Source: GAS188 sp035949255
GTDB taxonomy: Bacteria > Pseudomonadota > Alphaproteobacteria > Rhizobiales > Beijerinckiaceae
Assembly: GCA_035949255.1 (NCBI GenBank)
Contig: DASZIL010000168.1
Location: 1 to 14,591, forward strand
Direction of reading: 5' to 3'
Length of the DNA stretch: 14,591 nucleotides
Made by a program: the position numbers and the translations under genes. Shown one piece after another: positions 1 to 7,715 of this stretch; the stretch's first letter is position 1, and each line of letters opens with the position of its first letter. The notes below the pieces were generated by a model, which saw only the letters and a list, made by a program, of their open reading frames with translations, had not been told where the DNA came from and searched no databases.

Positions 1-430
1 GCTGCAACGGATCCTCGTCCGCGGAATCCGCCGCGGCGAGCTCCTCCTCGATCTCGCGTTCGACGAAACGCGAGCCATCCAAAACGTGCCGGACCGCGCT
101 CAGCAATTCGGCGGCCGGAGCGCTTTTGCTCACGTAGCCGCGCGCGCCCATGTTGAGCGCCCGCGCGGCGTAGATCGGCTCCGTGTGCATGCTGAAGACC
201 AGAATCGATGCCCGGTCATTCTCGAGAAGAAACCGCCTGATGAGCTCCAACCCGCTGATGCCCTCGAGGTTGAGGTCCAGAATAACCAGGTCGGGACGCT
301 CTTGCCGGAAGAGAGGCAAAGCCTCGCGTCCCGAGGACGCCTCGAGCATCACGGCGTCGATGGCGCTGGAGACCAGGCGCCGAACGCCTTCGCGAACGAC
401 CACATGGTCGTCAACGAGCAGGATCTTCAT
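1..430 (-). CDS. NarL/FixJ (LuxR)-family response regulator, 3' end cut by window edge
   Basis: This is a cytoplasmic transcriptional regulator partnered with the histidine kinase just upstream on the same strand. The 143 visible residues form a complete receiver domain: the acidic pair D7-D8 after MKILLV, phospho-acceptor D52 in VILDLNL, the conserved S80 and K102 in GYVSKS. The C-terminal LuxR-type helix-turn-helix expected for the family lies beyond position 1, so DNA-binding output is inferred rather than seen. The start ATG overlaps the kinase stop codon as ATGA (427-430), indicating translational coupling. The pairing of a HisKA_3 kinase with a NarL-type regulator beside quinoprotein genes resembles FlhSR of Paracoccus and RfdRS/AfdRS of Rhodobacter, which control C1 oxidation genes. 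Control of the xox genes is therefore plausible but unproven. Confidence 0.9.
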   Translation of the reverse strand, partial: MKILLVDDHVVVREGVRRLVSSAIDAVMLEASSGREALPLFRQERPDLVILDLNLEGISGLELIRRFLLENDRASILVFSMHTEPIYAARALNMGARGYVSKSAPAAELLSAVRHVLDGSRFVEREIEEELAAADSADEDPLQ

Positions 431-1788
431 AGGGACAGTGCCGGCGACAATATCACCGACTCCGTTTCTGCGCTCGCCGTTCTCTCGGGGAGCCGGGCCG
501 AGACGACGACGCCGCCGTGTTCGCCAACGCCAATCGCGAGCGTTCCGCCAAGCGCCTTGATACGCTCCTCCATGCCCGCGAGCCCATATCCGGGCTTTTG
601 TCTCGAGGGCTGGAATCCCGCCCCGTCGTCGCGAATGGTAACCAGCACATCATGGACGTCGCGCTCCACGCTGATCTCGATGCGCCGAGGCCGGCCGTGT
701 CGTACCGCGTTGCTCAGGCTCTCCTGGATGATCCGATAGATCGCTTCATCGAGCGGCCGGTGGATGGCTCGCTTCGGCAACTGAATATCGAAGGTGATTT
801 CCGACCGCCGCGTTTTCCAGAACGTCATTAGATTCTCGACGGCCTGGTCCAGACCGACATCAAAGAGAACGCCGGCGCGCAATCGCCCGAGCATTGCCTT
901 GATGTGCTTCTGCATATGTTCGGTCGCTTCCCGTATCGCCTCCGAGCGAGCCATGATCTCCTCGCGTCTTCCGTTTTCGGCGAAACGCTTGATCATCGTG
1001 GCGTCGACGCCGACCGCGAACAGGAACGGCCCGACCTCATCGTGGAGGTCCCGCGCGAGGTCCGCCCGCTCTTCGTCCTGAACCGCGGCCAATTGCTCCT
1101 GGAGCTTCAGGTTTCTAGCCTCCATGTCGGAGAGGCGATCCAGCATTCGATTGAAGCCCCCGCACAGGCGGGACAACTCCAGTGGCCCGTTCTCGGCGAC
1201 GTGCTGAGTGTAGTCTCCGCTTCCGACCCTTGTGAAGGCGGCTGAGAGGCGTTGCAATGGTCGAAGCGCGTAGCCGATCGCCACGAACGTCAGGGACAAT
1301 GCGAGGCCGCAGAAAATTCCGAGGATCGCAAGGATAAGGCGGACATCTTCCCAAGCTTCGCCGATCTCATTGCGCGGGTCGGTCGCGAGCTCGACGCTGC
1401 CTTTGCCCTGCAGAGAAGGGGGCATGGATAGCTGAACAATATTCGGCTCCCCGGCCAACAGGCGATAGAGCCAATCGGGCACCGGTTCCGGGGGCGGCGC
1501 AAGCTTGGAGGAGGCGATGGTTCGGCCCGCTCCGTCGATCCAGGAAACCTGTAAGTGGCGGTCGCCATCGAAATCGGCCACGAGCTGGCGCAGTTCACGG
1601 TCCGGATCGGGATTGAGGCCGGCATCGGCGATGGCGTTGCGCGCCATGCGTTGGCCGACCGCCATCGCGGCATGCATCTCGGCGCGCACCTTGCTTCGCG
1701 CGTAGCCATAGGTGAGCAAGCCGCCAAGCAGAAGGCTGACCAGCAAGACGAGCGTGGTCAGCAAGATGAGTTGAAGTCGCACGGACAA
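427..1788 (-). CDS. membrane sensor histidine kinase, HisKA_3 type
   Basis: This 453-residue inner-membrane kinase probably phosphorylates the overlapping response regulator. A first membrane segment lies at about residues 7-29, a periplasmic sensing region at about 31-148 with no recognisable ligand domain, and a second membrane segment at about 149-174. A HAMP linker (about 175-222) and a short coiled coil (222-240) follow. The dimerisation and phosphorylation helix carries H249 in ARDLHDEVGP. The ATPase domain shows the N box (IIQESLSNAVRHG, 353-365), the G1 box (DDGAGF, 387-392) and the G2 box (GYGLAGM, 400-406). The start is TTG, chosen because AAGGGG lies about 9 bases upstream; an in-frame GTG two codons later is the alternative. 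It is divergent from the TonB receptor gene. A role like FlhS/RfdS, sensing C1 metabolism, is inference from context. Confidence 0.92.
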   Translation of the reverse strand: MSVRLQLILLTTLVLLVSLLLGGLLTYGYARSKVRAEMHAAMAVGQRMARNAIADAGLNPDPDRELRQLVADFDGDRHLQVSWIDGAGRTIASSKLAPPPEPVPDWLYRLLAGEPNIVQLSMPPSLQGKGSVELATDPRNEIGEAWEDVRLILAILGIFCGLALSLTFVAIGYALRPLQRLSAAFTRVGSGDYTQHVAENGPLELSRLCGGFNRMLDRLSDMEARNLKLQEQLAAVQDEERADLARDLHDEVGPFLFAVGVDATMIKRFAENGRREEIMARSEAIREATEHMQKHIKAMLGRLRAGVLFDVGLDQAVENLMTFWKTRRSEITFDIQLPKRAIHRPLDEAIYRIIQESLSNAVRHGRPRRIEISVERDVHDVLVTIRDDGAGFQPSRQKPGYGLAGMEERIKALGGTLAIGVGEHGGVVVSARLPERTASAETESVILSPALSL

Positions 1789-2110
1789 CGCTGAACACCC
1801 CTTTGCGACACCGCCGAAGGTTCGAACATAGGCTGAACCGCTGGCCAGGCAAAGCGTCCACGCCGCGCGCGACGAAGTTTAAGCCTTCGCCGGCATGCGC
1901 GGCTGCATTTCGGGAATTTTTCCCATGTCCATGAGCCCGGCTCACAGCCTAAACCACGGGCGGGGGCGAATGACGCCGTCTCCTCGCGGTCATGGTAGCG
2001 CCTTCGCTACCGAGGAGCGGACCCAAGTGTCGTTCGAAGGCGGTTGAGGGCTTTGGTTGTCGGATCGGCTCCCTTGGCAAGGAGGGAACAGATCGCGTTG
2101 GAGAATGTCG
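1789..2110. promoter_or_regulatory. divergent control region between kinase and TonB receptor genes
   Basis: These roughly 320 bases separate two divergent starts, so promoters for both should lie here, but I cannot pick convincing -35/-10 boxes. Visible structures are a GGGAA-TTT-TTCCC inverted repeat (1912-1924) and a hairpin with an uninterrupted 7-bp stem at 1994-2011. A GGAGGG at 2081-2086 is too far (about 18-24 bases) from the receptor start to be its ribosome site. The GGAG at 2100-2103 is better placed. Confidence 0.45.
1980..2017 (+). repeat. stem-loop upstream of the TonB receptor gene
   Basis: GGTAGCG (1994-2000), loop CCTT and CGCTACC (2005-2011) form a perfect 7-bp stem. CTCCTC (1980-1985) and GAGGAG (2012-2017) can extend the helix across an 8-base one-sided bulge. 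There is no T-run after it, so it is not a normal intrinsic terminator. It could be a leader structure or operator of the receptor gene about 100 bases downstream. Confidence 0.45.
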
Positions 2111-4432
2111 ATGAAGCGGCTTTTGGCCGGCGTCGCGCTGTCGGCGCTCCTTCCTTGCACCAGCTATGCGCAAGAGACGACAGGGCAGACGGGCGGCGCC
2201 GTTGCCCTCCCGGAGATCGAGGTCGTGGCGACGGCGCCCACGGGCTCGGGTACCGTCGGCGCCGACAAGGTGCCGGCAGCGGTGCGCTCGGTCTCGGCCG
2301 CCGAGATCGCCCAAACGAATGGCGCGACAGTTGCCAACGCGCTCGATCAACAGCTGTCGAGCGTGTCGGTGAACAGCGTCACCGGCAACGAATATCAGCC
2401 CGACGTCAATTATCGGGGCTTTGATGCCTCGCCGGTGAGCGGCACGCCCGAAGGCCTCGCGGTCTATCAGAACGGAGTTCGCATCAACGAAGCCTTTGGC
2501 GACATTGTGAACTGGGAGCTCATCCCGACGAACGCTATCGATCAGACGCAGCTCATCTCGAACAATCCGGCCTTCGGCCTCAACGCGCTCGGTGGCGCCA
2601 TCCTGCTCACCATGAAAAACGGCTTCACCTATCAGGGGGGTGAAGCGAATTTGCAGATCGGCAGCTATGGGAGCAGGCTTGCATCCTTCCAATACGGAAA
2701 ACAGTTCGGAAATTTCTCCCTCTACGTCGCGGGCCAGGGCATCAACGATGCGGGATGGCGAGATTATTCGCGCTCGCAGATTCGGCGGTTCTACGCCGAC
2801 CTCGGCTACAGGGCGGAGGCCGCCGAGTTTCATCTGAACCTCAGCCAGGGCTCCTCGCATCTCGGCAATCTCGGCCCGACGCCCGCCGAGCTCCTCGCGA
2901 TCCGCGACGCGGCCGTCTACACCGGCCCGCAGAACACGCATAATGACGCCTGGATGGCGAATCTGAGCGGCAAGGTCGATGTGACGGATACGCTGAAGAT
3001 CGAGGGCAACGCCTATGTGCGCTCCTTCCGCCAACGGCACAACGACGGCAACCCCTCACAAGCCCAAGCTTGCGATCCGGCCGTCAATCCAGGCCTCCTG
3101 TGCTTCGGCGACCCCGAGACGCTGCTCACCGACGCCAACGGCAATCTCGTCCCCGACACGTTGAACGGCGGCGTCTCGGGAGAGATCGACCGCACGCACA
3201 CATCTTCGCTGGGCGAAGGCGCTTCCTTGCAGGCGACGAGCACGCAAAAGATCGCCGGCTCCGACAACCGCTTCATTATCGGCGCGAGCGTCGATCACGC
3301 CGTCACGAGCTTTCTCGCGAGCGGGGAGCTCGGCGTCATCCAACCGGACCTCACGATCGCGGGCCTTGGCCCCATCGTCGATGTGCCGGCGGGCGATGAT
3401 GCCCCTGTCAGCCTTCGCGATACCAATGCCTATTACGGGCTTTATGCGCTCGATGCCTTCGATGTGACCGATCGGCTGACCGTGACGGCGGGCGCGCGCT
3501 ACAATCTTGCGAATATCACGCTCCACGATCGGCTCGGCACGGCGCTCAACGGGGACAACACCTATACTCACTTCAATCCGCTTCTCGGCGCGACCTACAA
3601 GCTCACGCCCGACGTCACGATCTATGGCGGATTTTCAGAAGCGAACCGCGCCCCGACGCCGCTCGAGCTCGGCTGCGCCGATCCGGCGCACCCTTGCCTC
3701 ATCGACAATTTCGTCGTCTCGGACCCCCATTTGCGGCAAGTGGTTTCGCGCAGCTTCGAGGCGGGGTTGCGGGGCAAGTTCACTATCCCGCAATTGCCCG
3801 GTCGTTTCGATTGGAGCGCCGGTGTCTTCCGCGCCACCAACAATAACGACATCTTGAATGTGCCGAGCGACATCACCGGCCTCGGCTTTTTCGAGAATAT
3901 CGGTCGCACGCGCCGGCAAGGCGTGGAGCTCGCCCTGAAATACACCGATGAGCGCTGGTCGGGCTTTGCGCGCTACAGCTTTCTCGACGCGACCTTCCTC
4001 AGCGACGTGAAGCTCGCCTCGCCGTTCAATCCATTCGCCGATGCCAATGGCGACATCTTCGTGCATCCGGGGGATCGCATCCCCTCGCTGCCGCGCCACA
4101 AGCTCAATCTCGGCGTCGATTACCGCATCACCGACAAGCTCACTCTCGGCGGCGATGTGGTGATGGCGAGCGCGCAGTTTCTCAGCGGTGATCAGGTGAA
4201 TCTTCTCGGCAAGGTGCCGGGTTACGCCATCGCCAATCTTCGCGCTTCCTATCAGCTTTGGGAACATGCGCAGGTCTACGCGCTTGTCGGGAATGTCCTC
4301 GACACGCGCTACAAGACCTTCGGCATTCTCGGCAATCCCGCCGCGGTTCCCTTTCTCAACCTGACCAATCCGCGCTTCTTCAGCCTCGGCCCTCCGCTCA
4401 GCGTGCAAATGGGCGTGAAGGCGACGTTTTGA
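2111..4432 (+). CDS. TonB-dependent outer-membrane receptor (candidate lanthanide/lanthanophore receptor)
   Basis: This is an outer-membrane active-transport channel energised by TonB-ExbBD. With the chosen start the protein has 773 residues. A signal peptide (about 1-20, ending SYA) is followed by a TonB-box-like EIEVVATAP (35-43), a plug domain (about 55-170) and a 22-strand-type barrel ending in a C-terminal phenylalanine (KATF). There is no N-terminal FecA-type signalling extension and no adjacent sigma/anti-sigma pair. The start at 2111 has GGAG at 2100-2103 with 7-base spacing; ATG 2105 is only one base from the same GGAG, and a start at 2057 would bury the signal peptide. Two predicted extracellular loops contain cysteine pairs (ACDPAVNPGLLC and GCADPAHPC) and DANGN/DANGD stretches. 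The substrate cannot be read from sequence. The xox neighbourhood makes a lanthanide complex the leading guess, as for LutH and LanA; iron-siderophore or cobalamin remain alternatives. Confidence 0.93.
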   Translation: MKRLLAGVALSALLPCTSYAQETTGQTGGAVALPEIEVVATAPTGSGTVGADKVPAAVRSVSAAEIAQTNGATVANALDQQLSSVSVNSVTGNEYQPDVNYRGFDASPVSGTPEGLAVYQNGVRINEAFGDIVNWELIPTNAIDQTQLISNNPAFGLNALGGAILLTMKNGFTYQGGEANLQIGSYGSRLASFQYGKQFGNFSLYVAGQGINDAGWRDYSRSQIRRFYADLGYRAEAAEFHLNLSQGSSHLGNLGPTPAELLAIRDAAVYTGPQNTHNDAWMANLSGKVDVTDTLKIEGNAYVRSFRQRHNDGNPSQAQACDPAVNPGLLCFGDPETLLTDANGNLVPDTLNGGVSGEIDRTHTSSLGEGASLQATSTQKIAGSDNRFIIGASVDHAVTSFLASGELGVIQPDLTIAGLGPIVDVPAGDDAPVSLRDTNAYYGLYALDAFDVTDRLTVTAGARYNLANITLHDRLGTALNGDNTYTHFNPLLGATYKLTPDVTIYGGFSEANRAPTPLELGCADPAHPCLIDNFVVSDPHLRQVVSRSFEAGLRGKFTIPQLPGRFDWSAGVFRATNNNDILNVPSDITGLGFFENIGRTRRQGVELALKYTDERWSGFARYSFLDATFLSDVKLASPFNPFADANGDIFVHPGDRIPSLPRHKLNLGVDYRITDKLTLGGDVVMASAQFLSGDQVNLLGKVPGYAIANLRASYQLWEHAQVYALVGNVLDTRYKTFGILGNPAAVPFLNLTNPRFFSLGPPLSVQMGVKATF

Positions 4433-4487
4433 GCCCTGCCTTCACGCCTCGGCGTTCGGGCTTCGGCCTCCACGGCGTCGTGCTCCG

Positions 4488-5426
4488 CTATTCCCATTCG
4501 AGCTCTTGATAGGCGGCGGTCGCGTTCCTCGCATTGTATTCCTCGAAGAGCTTCCATTGGTCCTTCTCCGAGCTCGCGATGGTCTTCACCGCCTCCGCGA
4601 GCGGTGTCCCCTTGGCGATCTCGGCCCGCGCGTCTTGCGCCAGCCGCTCGAGGTAGCGCCGCTCGCCTCCCAAGGCTTGCGGCCACGCGACGGCGACAGG
4701 TCCATGGCCGGGAACGGCACGTTTCGCCGGGATCGAGCCGAGCTCATCCATCAGGCCGAGCCATCCCTTGAGCCGCCCATCGAGCACCGGCAGATGCTCG
4801 ACGAAGAGAAGATCGCCGGCAAAAAGCGTCGCCGTCTCCTGGTCGAAGACGGTGAGGTCCGTATCCGTATGCGCGGCGGGCCAGGCCCGCAAGACGAGGC
4901 GCCGCGAGCCCAGATCCAGCACCATCTCCTTCTCGACGAGAAGCATCGGGGGAACCGATTGCACCTCATCGATGAGCTCATCCCCCATCGAGCGGCGGAA
5001 GGCCGACCGATAATAATCCATGCGGGCCGCCATCGCGGCCGGCAAAGCAGCATGGCCGACGAACTGCGTTCCCTTCTCGAGAAAGGCCGCGTTGCCGAAC
5101 ACGTGATCGGGATGATCATGCGTGTCGATGACGTAGCGAATGGGTTTGTCCGTGACCGCCCGGACGGCGGCCCGTAACCTTCGCCCCTCGGCGACGCTGC
5201 CGCCCGTGTCGATCACCGCGACCGCGGCCCCTCCGACGATGAACCCCACATTGGCGATGGCGCCCGCGTTTTCGCGCGTCATCAAGGACACGATTGCGTG
5301 ATGAACATAGATGCCGGGCGCGATCTCCTCCATCGGCAGGGGCGCATCCGCGCCTTGCCCCATCGCCACCGACGCGAGCTTGAATGCCAACCCCGCTGCG
5401 ACCAATCCCCCTAGGATTTTGCGCAT
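4488..5426 (-). CDS. quinoprotein relay system-type zinc metallohydrolase (metallo-beta-lactamase fold)
   Basis: This is an exported 312-residue hydrolase of the metallo-beta-lactamase superfamily. A signal peptide covers about residues 1-24. Metal ligands are all visible: the HxHxDH motif at 103-108 (THDHPDH), H186 in AAHTDTD, D205 in FAGDLLF and H241 in PGHGP, so it should bind two metal ions and be active. The sequence resembles the quinoprotein relay system zinc metallohydrolases and SoxH-like proteins, which co-occur with PQQ dehydrogenases and SoxYZ-like carriers; their exact substrate is not established. An AAAGGG lies about 5 bases before the ATG. The gene is divergent from xoxF and convergent with the receptor gene, with 55 bases between stop codons and no clear terminator. 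No SoxYZ-like carrier gene is seen in the window. Confidence 0.85.
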   Translation of the reverse strand: MRKILGGLVAAGLAFKLASVAMGQGADAPLPMEEIAPGIYVHHAIVSLMTRENAGAIANVGFIVGGAAVAVIDTGGSVAEGRRLRAAVRAVTDKPIRYVIDTHDHPDHVFGNAAFLEKGTQFVGHAALPAAMAARMDYYRSAFRRSMGDELIDEVQSVPPMLLVEKEMVLDLGSRRLVLRAWPAAHTDTDLTVFDQETATLFAGDLLFVEHLPVLDGRLKGWLGLMDELGSIPAKRAVPGHGPVAVAWPQALGGERRYLERLAQDARAEIAKGTPLAEAVKTIASSEKDQWKLFEEYNARNATAAYQELEWE

Positions 5427-5619
5427 GAATGCCCTTTATGACGGGGTTCGCGGCCTTGGCGCCCGGCGCGTCGGATGCTCGACGAAACTCGCCGGCCCTT
5501 CCACCCAAGCGCAAAGCCGCATCGGCGCAAACCAAAGTTCGAGCAACAAAGTGGTTGCACCGTTCTTGGAACCGGCATAGCCTGACCTCGTCTCCGGCTT
5601 CAAGGACGATTGTCTTAGG

Positions 5620-5635
5620 GAGAGCGATCGTTCTC
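5620..5635. promoter_or_regulatory. imperfect palindrome, possible operator upstream of xoxF
   Basis: GAGAGCGATCGTTCTC is a dyad whose only asymmetric position pair is the G/T five bases in from each end. Its core is CGATCG. It lies about 165 bases upstream of the xoxF start and about 195 from the metallohydrolase start, a reasonable place for a regulator such as the nearby response regulator. Binding is inference. Confidence 0.35.
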
Positions 5636-5724
5636 GAAGACTGGCGAGGCTGACAGCCTTGCCCCGTTATGCCTCGCTGAGGTCGTGACACGCTGCCGGA
5701 GAAAATCAATCCCAAACGGTGGCC

Positions 5725-5761
5725 GTCGCGGACGGCGGCATAGCTATGTGTCCGTCGCGAC
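5725..5761 (+). promoter_or_regulatory. stem-loop in the xoxF leader
   Basis: GTCGCG (5725-5730) pairs with CGCGAC (5756-5761), and after a one-base bulge ACGG (5732-5735) pairs with CCGT (5752-5755). The apex holds the perfect 10-base palindrome CATAGCTATG (5739-5748). The structure ends 25 bases before the xoxF ribosome-binding site (5787-5794). It could be an operator dyad or an mRNA leader element; I match it to no known riboswitch. Confidence 0.45.
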
Positions 5762-5798
5762 TGGAGGAAACTCGAGCCTCGGAAACGGGAGGAGACAC

Positions 5799-7688
5799 AT
5801 GCGAAAATTTTGGCTTGCAAGCCTGCTCGGAGCTTGCGCGTTCGTCGCGATACCAACGACGCTCGCGACGACTGCGAAGGCGGACGACGATCTTACGAAA
5901 CTCGCCCAGAATCCCAAGGACTGGGTGATGCCGACTGGCGATTACGCCAACCATCGCTATTCAACGTTGAAGCAGATCAACAAGGAGAATGTCGGCAAGC
6001 TCCAGGTCGCTTGGACGTTTTCGACAGGCGTGTTGCGCGGGCATGAAGGGGCGCCCCTTGTGATCGGCGATGTCATGTATCTGCATGCGCCGTTCCCGAA
6101 CACGGTCTACGCGCTCGACCTCAACAATGACGGCAAGATCCTCTGGTCATACGAGCCCAAGCAGGATCCGAATGTCATCCCCATCATGTGCTGCGACACG
6201 GTCAATCGCGGCCTTGCGTATGCGGACGGCAAGATCTTCCTGCATCAGGCCGACACCACTCTTGTCGCTCTCGACGCGAAGTCTGGCAAGGTGGTCTGGT
6301 CAGTGATGGACGGCGAGGCCGGCAAGGGGCAGTCCGGCACGGATGCGCCCTTCGTCTTCAAGGACAAGGTATTCGTCGGCGTGTCCGGCGGCGAGTTCGG
6401 CGTGCGCGGCTGGGTCAGCGCCTATAACCTCAAGGACGGCAAGCTCGCTTGGCGTGCTTATTCGGAGGGGCCTGATTCCGACATCAAGGTCGATCCGCAA
6501 AAGACGACGGAGCTCGGGAAGCCGGTCGGCGCCGATTCGAGCCTCAAGACCTGGGAAGGGGATCAGTGGAAGATCGGCGGCGGCGACACCTGGGGTTGGT
6601 TCTCCTTCGATCCGCAGCTGAACCTCATGTATTACGGGTCGGGCAACCCCTCGACCTGGAATCCGAAGCAGAGGCCCGGCGACAACAAATGGTCGATGAC
6701 CATCTGGGCTCGCGATGTCGATACCGGCATGGCGAAATGGGTCTATCAAATGACCCCTCATGACGAATGGGATTATGACGGCGTCAACGAAATGATCCTC
6801 GCCGACGAGAATATCGGCGGTCAGACGCGCAAGACCCTCGTCCACTTCGATCGCAATGGCTTTGCCTACACGCTTGATCGCGCAAACGGCGAGTTGCTGG
6901 TGGCCGAGAAATACGACCCGGCCGTAAACTGGGCGACCAAGGTCGACATGGACAAGAACTCCAAGACGTACGGAAGGCCGCTCGTCGTCTCGAAATATTC
7001 GACCGATCAAAATGGCGAGGACGTGAACACGAAGGGCGTGTGCCCGGCGGCACTTGGAACGAAGGATGAGCAGCCGGCCGCCTTTTCACCTGAGACAGGC
7101 TTGTTCTACGTGCCGACAAACCATGTCTGCATGGATTACGAGCCCTACAAAGTGAGCTACACGGCAGGTCAACCCTATGTGGGCGCTTCCCTATCCATGT
7201 TCCCGCCTCCAGGCGAAACCAACATGGGCAATTTCATCGCCTGGGACGCGAAGACCGGCAAGATCGCCTGGGCCGACAAGGAACAGTTCTCGGTCTGGTC
7301 GGGAGCGCTCGCGACGGCCGGCGGCGTCGTCTTCTATGGCACGCTGGAAGGCTATCTCAAGGCTGTTGACGCGCACACGGGCAAGGAACTCTACAAGTTC
7401 AAGACCCCGTCCGGCATCATCGGCAATGTGATGACCTATGAGCGTGGCAACAAGCAATATATCGCCATCCTCTCGGGCGTCGGTGGATGGGCCGGCATCG
7501 GCCTCGCGGCTGGTCTCCTTCAGCCGGAGAATGCCGGCGCTTGGCACACGGCGGTCGACCAAGGCAAGATGCCGACGGCGGACAAGGCGGTCGACACGGC
7601 TGGTCTCGGCGCGGTCGGCGGTTATGCAGCCCTACGTAACTACACGTCGCTCGGCGGCACGCTGACGGTGTTCGCGCTTCCGCAATAA
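5799..7688 (+). CDS. xoxF: lanthanide- and PQQ-dependent methanol dehydrogenase XoxF (XoxF5-like)
   Basis: This periplasmic quinoprotein oxidises methanol, passing electrons to cytochrome XoxG. The 629-residue protein has a signal peptide (about 1-28, ending AKA) and an eight-bladed propeller. The vicinal disulfide pair that contacts PQQ is C131-C132 (PIMCCDTVNRG). Metal ligands are E199 (SGGEFG), N283 (GSGNPSTWNP), the catalytic D325 and the extra D327 in HDEWDYDG. The D-x-D pair is the lanthanide signature that separates XoxF from calcium-dependent MxaF. The sequence is very close to what I recall of Methylobacterium XoxF1, hence the clade 5 label. Relative to that memory it carries about two dozen extra residues near 574-600, before GLGAVGGYA. 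The ATG has GGGAGGAG 4 bases upstream. An intrinsic terminator follows the gene, and xoxG and xoxJ lie downstream on the same strand. Confidence 0.97.
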   Translation: MRKFWLASLLGACAFVAIPTTLATTAKADDDLTKLAQNPKDWVMPTGDYANHRYSTLKQINKENVGKLQVAWTFSTGVLRGHEGAPLVIGDVMYLHAPFPNTVYALDLNNDGKILWSYEPKQDPNVIPIMCCDTVNRGLAYADGKIFLHQADTTLVALDAKSGKVVWSVMDGEAGKGQSGTDAPFVFKDKVFVGVSGGEFGVRGWVSAYNLKDGKLAWRAYSEGPDSDIKVDPQKTTELGKPVGADSSLKTWEGDQWKIGGGDTWGWFSFDPQLNLMYYGSGNPSTWNPKQRPGDNKWSMTIWARDVDTGMAKWVYQMTPHDEWDYDGVNEMILADENIGGQTRKTLVHFDRNGFAYTLDRANGELLVAEKYDPAVNWATKVDMDKNSKTYGRPLVVSKYSTDQNGEDVNTKGVCPAALGTKDEQPAAFSPETGLFYVPTNHVCMDYEPYKVSYTAGQPYVGASLSMFPPPGETNMGNFIAWDAKTGKIAWADKEQFSVWSGALATAGGVVFYGTLEGYLKAVDAHTGKELYKFKTPSGIIGNVMTYERGNKQYIAILSGVGGWAGIGLAAGLLQPENAGAWHTAVDQGKMPTADKAVDTAGLGAVGGYAALRNYTSLGGTLTVFALPQ

Positions 7689-7715
7689 GGAATCGCGTCT
7701 GGCTTTCGCTGAAGG

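Larger units (their letters stand above)
5427..5798. promoter_or_regulatory. divergent control region of metallohydrolase and xoxF
   Basis: These 372 bases separate the two divergent starts. In-frame codons upstream of xoxF extend to an ATG at 5685, but they encode an arginine-rich stretch with no signal peptide, while 5799 has a strong GGGAGGAG (5787-5794) and a proper signal peptide after it. The region contains an imperfect 16-bp palindrome at 5620-5635 and a large stem-loop at 5725-5761. A weak sigma70-like pair, TTGCAC near 5550 with TAGCCT 17 bases later, is possible but unconvincing. Confidence 0.55.

Noticed and set aside
1912..1924. GGGAA-TTT-TTCCC as an intrinsic terminator or operator
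   Set aside because: The stem is only 5 bp and no gene ends nearby. It is too short to support a call on its own.
1949..3040. 363-codon open frame on the minus strand opposite the TonB receptor
   Set aside because: It lies antisense to a gene with clear domain structure, and its translation is arginine/alanine-rich with no motif. Long shadow frames are normal at this GC content.
3635..4408. 257-codon minus-strand frame opposite the receptor barrel
   Set aside because: Same reasoning: antisense shadow, no ribosome site and no recognisable fold.
5685..5798. N-terminal extension of xoxF from an ATG at 5685
   Set aside because: The extension is arginine-rich and would bury the signal peptide. 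The ATG at 5799 has GGGAGGAG at proper spacing.
6300..7010. 236-codon minus-strand frame inside xoxF
   Set aside because: Antisense to strongly conserved xoxF codons; no independent evidence.
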